Of a DNA stretch of 13,013 nucleotides, positions 7,610-12,586 are shown piece after piece. Below the pieces are notes generated by a model that worked only from the letters and a program-made list of their open reading frames with translations, did no database searches and was not told where the DNA came from. Position 1 is the first letter of the stretch, and each line of letters starts with the position of its first letter. The stretch is from the NCBI GenBank assembly GCA_025928215.1, contig JAICJW010000087.1, forward strand, positions 1 through 13,013, written 5' to 3'. Source of the stretch: Chloroflexia bacterium. Lineage in GTDB: Bacteria > Chloroflexota > Chloroflexia > Thermomicrobiales > JALYUS01. The translations under genes and the position numbers were made by a program.

Positions 7610-8626
7610 CTAGTCGCGCGGCGCTTCTTTGTTGCCGAGCCAGGGCATCATCTTGCGTAGTTGGGCGCCGACACGCTCGATCTCAGAGTCCTGCGCTTCG
7701 TGGCGCATCGCCATGAACTGCTTGCGGCCGCCGCTCTCGTTCTCCGCAATCCATTGCTTGGCGAACTTGCCGCTCTGGATGTCCTGCAAAATCAGTTCCA
7801 TCTTCTCGCGCGCCTCATCGTCGAAGATGCGCGGACCGGAGGTGTAGTCGCCGTATTCCGCCGTGTCAGAGACCGAGTAGCGCATGTAGGACATGCCGCC
7901 TTGATACATGAGGTCCACGATCAGTTTCATCTCGTGCAGGACCTCGAAGTAGGCAATTTCCGGCTGATAGCCCGCGTTCACCAGTGTCTCGAAGCCGTTG
8001 CGGATCAGGGAGGTGACGCCGCCGCAGAGGACGGCCTGCTCGCCGAAGAGATCGCTCTCCGTCTCCTCCTTGAAGGTCGTCTGCACGACGCCCGCCTTCG
8101 TCGCCTTCATCGCCTTCGCATAGGCGAGGGCGCGCTGGTGCGCGGTGCCCGTCGGGTCCTGCTGCACCGCGATCAACGCGGGGACGCCGACGCCCTCGAC
8201 GTACATGCTGCGAACGATGTGCCCCGGCCCCTTCGGCGCGATCATCGAGACGTCCACATTCTCCGGCGCGACGATCTGGCCGTAATGGATGCTGAACCCG
8301 TGCGCGAACATCAGCATCGCGCCCGGCTTGAGATTCGGTTCGACATCCGCCTTGTACACCTTCCCCTGCAAGTGGTCCTGCAGGAGCATCATGACGATGT
8401 CCGCGTCCTTCACCGCATCGCCAGTGTTCTTGACGGTCAGACCGTCCGCCTCCGCCTTCGCTTTGCTCTTTGACCCTTCGTACAGGCCGACGACGACATT
8501 GACGCCGCTATCATGCAAGTTCAATGCGTGCGCGTGCCCCTGGCTGCCGTAGCCGATGATCGCGACGGTCTTTCCGTCCAATAGTTTCAGGTCCGCGTCG
8601 TTGTCGTAGTAGATAATCGCAGGCAT
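7610..8626 (-). CDS. ilvC: Ketol-acid reductoisomerase (class I)
   Basis: 338 residues from ATG 8626 with SD GGGGAGG about 8 nt upstream. It converts 2-acetolactate or 2-aceto-2-hydroxybutyrate to the dihydroxy acid, the second common step of Val/Leu/Ile synthesis. The Rossmann motif GYGSQGHAHALNL (25-37) starts the N-domain. The cofactor loop GLYEGSKS (47-54) keeps two Ser for the NADPH phosphate. The catalytic AHG holds His109. Mg ligands are Asp192 and Glu196 (SDLFGEQAVLCGG), Glu228 and Glu232 (FEVLHEMK), and Ser253 (SVSDTAEYG). The length is that of the short class I form. It is the last gene of the ilv unit, separated from ilvN by a nucleoside phosphorylase gene. A possible own promoter lies in its upstream spacer. 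Confidence 0.98.
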   Translation of the reverse strand: MPAIIYYDNDADLKLLDGKTVAIIGYGSQGHAHALNLHDSGVNVVVGLYEGSKSKAKAEADGLTVKNTGDAVKDADIVMMLLQDHLQGKVYKADVEPNLKPGAMLMFAHGFSIHYGQIVAPENVDVSMIAPKGPGHIVRSMYVEGVGVPALIAVQQDPTGTAHQRALAYAKAMKATKAGVVQTTFKEETESDLFGEQAVLCGGVTSLIRNGFETLVNAGYQPEIAYFEVLHEMKLIVDLMYQGGMSYMRYSVSDTAEYGDYTSGPRIFDDEAREKMELILQDIQSGKFAKQWIAENESGGRKQFMAMRHEAQDSEIERVGAQLRKMMPWLGNKEAPRD

Positions 8627-8663
8627 CGTGTTTCCTCCCCATCAATCGAACAATACGCGAGTG

Positions 8664-8694
8664 ATTCTAACCGCCAAGCCGCCAAGAGTGCCAA
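8664..8694 (-). promoter_or_regulatory. Weak candidate promoter upstream of ilvC
   Basis: On the minus strand, TTGGCA (8694-8689), a 19-bp spacer and TAGAAT (8669-8664). Each hexamer matches consensus at 5 of 6, but the spacer is long. It lies inside or beside the CCAAG-type repeat arm, so the resemblance may be fortuitous. Confidence 0.25.
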
Positions 8695-8700
8695 GAGAGA
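8669..8700. repeat. Single CCAAG-type repeat arm (no partner arm)
   Basis: AACCGCCAAG, CCGCCAAG and AGTGCCAAG follow each other with 8-9 bp periodicity, beginning AACCGC like the GCAGAG elements. No complementary TTGGCGGTT arm is found nearby, so this looks like half of a hairpin element. It lies in the ilvC/phosphorylase spacer. Confidence 0.6.
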
Positions 8701-8725
8701 CTCCATGGTTCCCATTTGACCCCGT

Positions 8726-9499
8726 CTATAGTAGCAGGCACGCCTCCGCCGCCAGCCAGAAGAGTTTTTCACGCACGGTGTGGGCCATCCAGTCGCGCGA
8801 ATCCCAGTCGCCGCTCAGATCGTCGCCGCCGTACAGAAGTTGGCCGAATCGCACGCCGCGAAACTGGGCGACGGCGAAAAAGGTCGCCGCTTCCATCTCG
8901 ACAGTTACGCATCCCTCCGCTTTGCGGAGCGCCATCTTCTCGCGGGTTTCGCGGTAGATGCCATCCGTTGTCCACGTCTTGCCGGTGCGGTAGGACACGC
9001 TGTGCTTGGTGAGGACCGTCTCAATCGCCGCCACCGCTTCCGGCGTCGCGGCGACCTCACGGCTCGGCGGCAGGTAATGATACGACGTACCCTCATCGCG
9101 CACCGCGCTCGTCGGCACGACGATCTGGCCAACGGCGATCTCCCCTTCGAGGACGCCCGCGCCGCCGCAGGCGATGAAGGTGTGGCAGCCGCGCGCGATC
9201 ACCTCTTCGAGCAAAGCGGCGGCGAGCGGCGCGCCGACGCCGGGATGGAAGAAGGCGAGTTTCCGCCCGCTATGTGTGATTTCATAGAGCGGATGCGCGC
9301 CGATCTCGCTGTGCATGTAATCAATCTCGCGCGCCTGCCCGTCCTGCCGCAGTTGCGTGATGACATCCTGAAAGAAGCAGACGACGCAATGTTCCGGTAC
9401 ATCTTCCAGCCGCGCATGTACCCGCGACGGCTCGATAATCGCCTCCGCCGCCGGATCAAACTCCAGAATCGGATACTCCCGCCCAATCCCACTCCTCAT
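8726..9499 (-). CDS. Nucleoside phosphorylase (PNP/uridine phosphorylase family)
   Basis: 257 residues from ATG 9499. The frame runs up to 9571, but the extra 24 codons only translate the GCAGAG repeat, and GGCGGGTGG precedes 9499. Family signs: HPGVGAPLAAALLEEVIARG (85-104), the phosphate/base-binding strand FIACGGAGVLEGEIAVGQIV (108-127), TSAVRDEGTSYHYLPP with the base-side Arg and Tyr, the ribose-binding EMEAA (201-205), and LYGGDD (222-227) in place of the usual SD loop. The family splits nucleosides with phosphate, releasing base and ribose 1-phosphate. Purine or uridine specificity cannot be decided. It sits between ilvN and ilvC on the same strand with repeats on both sides, a position not expected from pathway logic. 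Confidence 0.85.
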   Translation of the reverse strand: MRSGIGREYPILEFDPAAEAIIEPSRVHARLEDVPEHCVVCFFQDVITQLRQDGQAREIDYMHSEIGAHPLYEITHSGRKLAFFHPGVGAPLAAALLEEVIARGCHTFIACGGAGVLEGEIAVGQIVVPTSAVRDEGTSYHYLPPSREVAATPEAVAAIETVLTKHSVSYRTGKTWTTDGIYRETREKMALRKAEGCVTVEMEAATFFAVAQFRGVRFGQLLYGGDDLSGDWDSRDWMAHTVREKLFWLAAEACLLL

Positions 9500-9527
9500 C
9501 AGCCACCCGCCGAAGGCTGAAACCAAT

Positions 9528-9630
9528 AAACTGCAGAGGCGCAGAGAAACGGAGAGGAAGGGAAGAAACAAAAGAATCTTTCCCGTATCCCTTCTTTCTC
9601 CCCTCCGCGTTCTCTGCGTCTCTGCGGTTC
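9528..9630. repeat. Inverted GCAGAG-type hairpin repeat (copy B)
   Basis: Left arm about 9528-9553 (AACTGCAGAGGCGCAGAG) and right arm about 9603-9630 (ending GTCTCTGCGGTTC) are complementary with few mismatches. Further weaker pairing of GA-rich and CT-rich inner parts leaves a loop of about 25-30 nt. It occupies most of the spacer between the phosphorylase and ilvN and is a sister of copy A. AATTTTTC follows the right arm on the plus strand. Confidence 0.8.
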
Positions 9631-9641
9631 AATTTTTCTCG

Positions 9642-10169
9642 TCATGCGACCTCTTCGCGGAGGCGGGCGGGAGCATCGGCGGGGGCGCTGGGGCGGGTCA
9701 TGACGACGGTGCCGGTGCGCGCGATCTCGCGGACGCCGAAGGGTTGCAGGAGGCCGAGGAAGGAGTCAATCTTGTCCGCCGGGCCGGAGATTTCGATCAC
9801 TAATTGGTTGTTCGAGACATCCACGATCTGACCGTTGAAGATCGTCGTCAGTTGCATGATGTCCGCGCGGTTCTGCGCCGTCGCGTTTACCTTGATGAGC
9901 GCCAGTTCCCGCCGCACATGCGGCTCGGTCGTGATGTCCGTCACTTTAAGCACTTCGAGCAATTTGTAGAGTTGTTTGGAGACCTGCTCGACCGTCTCGT
10001 CATCGCCATTGAAGACGAAAGTCATGCGTGAGAGGCCCGGCTGCTCGCAGTGGCCGACGGTCACGCTCTCCGCGTTGAATGTGCGGCGGCGGAACAGGCT
10101 CATCACTCGGTTCAGGACGCCCGGCTGATCCTCGACGAGGCAGACGAGCGTGTGCATGCGTTCGGTCAT
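9642..10169 (-). CDS. ilvN: Acetolactate synthase small (regulatory) subunit
   Basis: 175 residues from ATG 10169, with GGAGGTGA about 6 nt upstream. The N-terminal ACT domain (about 5-78) shows HTLVCLVEDQPGVLNRVMSL, then RRTFNAESVTVGHCE, as in IlvN/IlvH. The second domain (about 85-160) has RRELALIKVNA, FNGQIVDVS, and GVREIARTGTVVMTR near the end. This subunit activates the catalytic subunit and usually makes it sensitive to feedback by valine. The gene follows ilvB on the same strand after a spacer of about 115 bp filled by a GTTCGAG hairpin. Its SD lies inside a small hairpin (10173-10187), so translation may be tuned separately. Symbol ilvH is equally used. The family call is firm. Confidence 0.97.
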   Translation of the reverse strand: MTERMHTLVCLVEDQPGVLNRVMSLFRRRTFNAESVTVGHCEQPGLSRMTFVFNGDDETVEQVSKQLYKLLEVLKVTDITTEPHVRRELALIKVNATAQNRADIMQLTTIFNGQIVDVSNNQLVIEISGPADKIDSFLGLLQPFGVREIARTGTVVMTRPSAPADAPARLREEVA

Positions 10170-10172
10170 TGG

Positions 10173-10187
10173 CTCACCTCCGGTGAG
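10173..10187 (-). promoter_or_regulatory. Hairpin sequestering the ilvN Shine-Dalgarno
   Basis: In the mRNA, CUCACC-GGA-GGUGAG is a perfect 6-bp stem with a 3-nt loop. The SD GGAGGUGA for ilvN lies wholly in the loop and 3' arm, 3 nt before the AUG. The pairing is seen directly; a regulatory effect is inferred. Confidence 0.5.
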
Positions 10188-10188
10188 A

Positions 10189-10284
10189 GTTCGAGGTTCG
10201 AGGTTCGGGGTTCGGGGTTCGAGGATGGGAGTCGAGTGGGTTCGTTCATCGAACTCCGAACCCCGAATCTCGAACCCCGGACCC
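10189..10284. repeat. Inverted GTTCGAG/GTTCGGG heptamer hairpin (element C)
   Basis: Left arm 10189-10223 has five 7-bp units (GTTCGAG, GTTCGAG, GTTCGGG, GTTCGGG, GTTCGAG). Right arm 10251-10284 carries the complementary series, about 27 of 30 positions matching. The loop is about 27 nt. It fills the ilvB-ilvN spacer, ending two bases from the ilvB stop codon. The last GGACCC (10279-10284) can also pair with GGGTCC at 10293-10298 across the ilvB stop. Confidence 0.85.
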
Positions 10285-10285
10285 G

Positions 10286-12064
10286 CTACGTCGGGTCCGC
10301 AAAGACCATCTCCTCATTACCAAAGCCGGGGCCGACCATCGGATAGACATTCGCCTCGCGCTCGGTGCAGAAATCAATCAGGACGGGGCCGTTCGTCTCC
10401 TGTGCCCAGCGGATCGCCTCGTCTACCTCGGCGTGTGTCTCGACGCGGCGGGCGGGGATGCCGTATGCCGCCGCGAGCATCAGGAAGTCCGGGCTGGAGA
10501 TCGGCGTCGCGGAGCGGTTACGCTGATGGAAGAGGTCCTGCCACTGGCGCACCATGCCGAGATAGCCATTGTTGATAATGCCGATTTTGACCGGGTAGCC
10601 CTCCTGCACGATCGTTTGCAGTTCGTGGAGGGCCATCTGGAAGCCGCCATCACCGACGACCGCCCAGACTTCACCCCCCGGCTTGCCGGCCTGCGCGCCC
10701 ATCGCCGCCGGGAGGCCGAAGCCCATCGTCCCGAGGCCACCGCTCGTGATGTTCTGGCGCGGCGTGTTGAAGATGTAGTACTGCGCCACCCACATCTGGT
10801 GCTGCCCGACATCCGTCGCGATTGTCGCGCCGTCGTCCGTCAGTTCGCTCAGGCGATCAATGACGTATTGCGCGGAGAGCGCCGGGCCCCCATCGCGATC
10901 CGCGACGACACGTGGCGGGTGCGCCTCCTTCATCGCTTCGATCTGCGCCAGCCACTCGGCGTGTTCGGCAGGCTCCAATTCGGCGGCGAGCATGTGCAGG
11001 CTCGCCTTCGCATCGCCAACGACCGGCACATCCGCCCGGACATTCTTGCCGATCTCCGCCGGGTCAATGTCCATGTGGATGACCTTCGCATTGCGCGCGA
11101 AGGAGGAGAGGCGCCCCGTCGCGCGGTCGTCAAAGCGCATGCCGACGGCGAGCATCACATCGGCCCGATTGACGGCGCGGTTCGTGTGCGCGTGGCCATG
11201 CATACCCAATAGGCCCATCGAGAGCGGGTGGCTCTCCGGGAAGGAGCCGAGGCCGAGCCACGTATTGACGACGGGAATCTGCGCCTTCTCCGCCAGTGCG
11301 AGCAGTTCGGCGGCGGCTTCGGCAATCAGGACGCCTTGCCCGGCGATGATGATCGGCTTCCGCGCCTCGCGGAGCAATTTGGCGGCACTGCGAATCTGGC
11401 GGTGGTTCGGCATGATCGTCGGGCGGTAGCCGGGCATGCTCACCGCGCGCGGATAGTCGTACGTCACTTCCTCCTGGAAGCAATCCTTCGGGATATCCAC
11501 GAGCACCGGGCCAGGGCGGCCGGAGCGCGCGAGATGGAACGCCTTCTTCAGCGTCGGCGCGATCTCCTCGGCGGTCTTGCAGAAGAAGTTATGCTTCGTC
11601 ACCGGCAGCGTGACACCGATGATGTCCGTCTCCTGGAAGCCGTCCTTGCCAATCAGATAGCGAACGACGTTGCCGGTGATCGCCACCATCGGCGAGGAGT
11701 CCATCATCGCGGTGGCGATGCCGGTGACGAGATTCGTCGCGCCGGGGCCGGAGGTGGCAAAGCAGACGCCGACCTTGCCGGTCGCGCGGGCGTAGCCGTC
11801 CGCCATGTGCGCGGCCATCTGCTCGTGCCGCACGAGGACATGGTGGAAGGGATAGCGCGGGACGGCATCATAGAGGGGGATCACCGCGCCACCGGGATAG
11901 CCGAAGACGGTATCCACGCCCTCCTCGATCAGCGCGCGGCAAACGACATCCGCCCCCTTCGTGCGCGTCCCCTGCCATGCGGCGATCAGGTCCGCGTGCT
12001 CGGCGCGCGGCCTCGCAGCCGGTGTTGCAATCGTCAGTTCGTCCCGTTCGCGTGTGACGACCAT
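10286..12064 (-). CDS. ilvB: Acetolactate (acetohydroxyacid) synthase large subunit
   Basis: 592 residues from ATG 12064, chosen because GGAAGGAG lies about 8 nt upstream; ATG 12082 is in frame but lacks an SD. This thiamine diphosphate enzyme joins two pyruvates, or pyruvate and 2-oxobutyrate, as the first common step to Val/Leu and Ile. Domain signs: GYPGGAVIPLYDAV (about 55), catalytic Glu81 in RHEQ, FATSGPGATNLVTGIATAMM (102-121), the FAD-region MRFDDRATG (309-317), and the ThDP/Mg motif from GDGG (471) to NN (498-499) with GYLGMVRQW after it. The length is normal. Upstream lies a promoter and leader that look like an attenuator; downstream come ilvN and, further on, ilvC. At the plant Pro197 position this protein has Val. 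Confidence 0.98.
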   Translation of the reverse strand: MVVTRERDELTIATPAARPRAEHADLIAAWQGTRTKGADVVCRALIEEGVDTVFGYPGGAVIPLYDAVPRYPFHHVLVRHEQMAAHMADGYARATGKVGVCFATSGPGATNLVTGIATAMMDSSPMVAITGNVVRYLIGKDGFQETDIIGVTLPVTKHNFFCKTAEEIAPTLKKAFHLARSGRPGPVLVDIPKDCFQEEVTYDYPRAVSMPGYRPTIMPNHRQIRSAAKLLREARKPIIIAGQGVLIAEAAAELLALAEKAQIPVVNTWLGLGSFPESHPLSMGLLGMHGHAHTNRAVNRADVMLAVGMRFDDRATGRLSSFARNAKVIHMDIDPAEIGKNVRADVPVVGDAKASLHMLAAELEPAEHAEWLAQIEAMKEAHPPRVVADRDGGPALSAQYVIDRLSELTDDGATIATDVGQHQMWVAQYYIFNTPRQNITSGGLGTMGFGLPAAMGAQAGKPGGEVWAVVGDGGFQMALHELQTIVQEGYPVKIGIINNGYLGMVRQWQDLFHQRNRSATPISSPDFLMLAAAYGIPARRVETHAEVDEAIRWAQETNGPVLIDFCTEREANVYPMVGPGFGNEEMVFADPT

Positions 12065-12095
12065 CGTCCCCACTCCTTCCATCTGCGCTACTCAC

Positions 12096-12119
12096 AAAAA
12101 GACCCCCCGATGTGGGAGG
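12096..12119 (-). terminator. Attenuator terminator (T2) before ilvB
   Basis: In minus-strand RNA, CCUCCC (12119-12114), loop ACAUC, GGGGGG (12108-12103), then UC and U5 (12102-12096). The stem is six pairs including one G-U, and one more G-U can be added. It lies between the leader ORF and ilvB. The 5' arm is shared with the alternative stem 12114-12127/12158-12169. Confidence 0.6.
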
Positions 12120-12169
12120 CGCTGGCGTCATTGTCGTATCGTTATCCGTTACTGTGGCGCCCGCCTCCC
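12114..12169 (-). promoter_or_regulatory. Antiterminator stem competing with T2
   Basis: GGGAGGCG (12169-12162), at the end of the leader ORF, is perfectly complementary to CGCCTCCC (12121-12114). A further 4 bp (12161-12158 with 12127-12124) form across a 2-nt bulge. Forming it uses the CCUCCC needed for T2, so the two are mutually exclusive. A ribosome at the leader stop (12149-12151) would cover the upstream arm and favour T2. Confidence 0.55.
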
Positions 12170-12337
12170 ATCGCACACGCGCGTTACCCGTAGGGTAACG
12201 CGCCCGGTAATAAGGAGTACCAGCCCCGAGATGAAAAAAACCGCGCTGGCGAGCGCGGCGGGGGCGACGATGGACGCATGACGACGTGCGGCTGCTGCCG
12301 CGTTCGTTGCCATCTGCTGTTCCGTCATTGCCTGCAT
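12149..12337 (-). CDS. Putative ilvB leader peptide rich in Leu/Val/Ile
   Basis: 62 codons from ATG 12337, preceded by GAGGGG about 9 nt upstream, to TAA at 12149. The start lies about 37 nt after the predicted transcript start. Residues 13-17 are five Ala. Residues 33-54 hold 11 branched-chain residues in 22, including the run LVLLI at 39-43 (codons CTG GTA CTC CTT ATT) and V47, L49, V51, V54. CTA, GTA and CTT are codons that the neighbouring high-GC genes seem to use little. This is the composition expected of a leader peptide that senses charged Leu/Val/Ile tRNA. It is long for that class (E. coli ilv leaders are about 32 residues), so a small membrane protein, with residues 27-43 as its membrane segment, remains a rival reading. 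Confidence 0.55.
   Translation of the reverse strand: MQAMTEQQMATNAAAAARRHASIVAPAALASAVFFISGLVLLITGRVTLRVTRVCDGRRAPQ
12179..12203 (-). promoter_or_regulatory. Perfect 11-bp hairpin inside leader ORF
   Basis: GCGCGTTACCC, loop TAC, GGGTAACGCGC is an exact inverted repeat over leader codons 46-54, between the Leu/Val/Ile run and the antiterminator arm. No U tract follows. It could act as a pause hairpin or protect the downstream arm. Confidence 0.65.
12234..12258 (-). terminator. Intrinsic terminator (T1) inside the leader ORF
   Basis: In minus-strand RNA, CCGCGCU-CGCC-AGCGCGG is a perfect 7-bp GC-rich stem with a 4-nt loop, followed at once by U7 (12240-12234). This is the most canonical terminator in the window. 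It lies within leader codons 27-35, downstream of the promoter and upstream of ilvB, so unhindered folding should stop transcription before ilvB unless a ribosome disrupts it. Confidence 0.7.
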
Positions 12338-12380
12338 GATGCGTTTCCCCTCGCGCTGTGCAGCGGGTTATGCGGGTTCG

Positions 12381-12409
12381 ACTATAACAGCGTGCCATAT
12401 GGGTGTCAA
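12381..12409 (-). promoter_or_regulatory. Near-consensus sigma-70 promoter for the ilv operon
   Basis: On the minus strand, TTGACA (12409-12404), exactly 17 bp, then TATAGT (12386-12381, 5 of 6 to TATAAT). An AT-rich AAAAATT lies upstream of the -35. Transcription would begin near 12374, about 37 nt before the leader ATG. It is the best promoter match I found in the window. Confidence 0.8.
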
Positions 12410-12508
12410 CCCCAATTTTTGCCCCCACCCCCACTGCCTGTGCATTAACCACAGCGACAGGTCAAGCGCTCTCTCCTCCCCCGCTTGCGGGCGGAGGGGG
12501 TGGGGCGT
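12410..12508. other. Spacer between Clp-domain gene remnant and ilv promoter
   Basis: A GC-rich spacer. CCTCCCCCG at 12475-12483 and CGGGCGGAGG at 12488-12497 can form a stem with one bulged base and a 4-nt loop, possibly ending transcription from the Clp-domain gene, but no U tract follows on the minus strand. Nothing else is supported. Confidence 0.35.
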
Positions 12509-12586
12509 CTCCGCGTCACCTTCCCCGGTGAGCCAGACGCGCCGGATTGCTTCCTGGATAAGGTCGTCAAGAGAGCGGTCCGACCG
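12509..12586 (-). pseudogene. In-frame continuation past TAG: second half of a ribbon-helix-helix-like domain
   Basis: Directly after the TAG of the Clp N-domain gene the same frame reads RSDRSLDDLIQEAIRRVWL then TGEGDAE. Joined to the residues before the stop (CRVDLPASDYVRLRGIA), this gives a textbook ribbon-helix-helix pattern of beta strand, helix 1, turn, and helix 2 beginning SLDDLIQEA. The stop falls in the turn between the two helices. After about 12509 the frame stays open but runs into low-complexity spacer. I infer a recent nonsense mutation; readthrough or a sequence error is also possible. Confidence 0.45.

Noticed and set aside
7661..8473. Long plus-strand open frame antisense to ilvC
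   Set aside because: The ilvC frame has every catalytic residue; the antisense product is low-complexity Leu/His/Arg text with no recognisable domain.
8470..8490. Tyr49 where many KARI enzymes have Arg in the cofactor loop, hinting at NADH use
   Set aside because: From memory GLYEGS occurs in other class I KARIs and both phosphate-binding Ser are kept, so a switch in cofactor is not supported.
9500..9571. N-terminal extension of the nucleoside phosphorylase resembling a signal peptide
   Set aside because: These codons translate the GCAGAG repeat; the family begins near 9499, which has a nearby G-rich SD.
10189..10284. Possible CRISPR array from repeated GTTCGAG units
   Set aside because: The units are contiguous 7-mers without spacers, arranged as an inverted pair, and no cas gene is present.
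11228..12193. Long plus-strand open frame antisense to ilvB
   Set aside because: It lies opposite a highly conserved enzyme, has Arg/His-rich composition typical of GC-rich antisense frames, and shows no motif or SD.
12083..12337. T-box riboswitch before ilvB
   Set aside because: I do not see the conserved T-box sequence (AGGGTGG-like bulge) or a specifier stem; the leader ORF with competing stems explains the region better.
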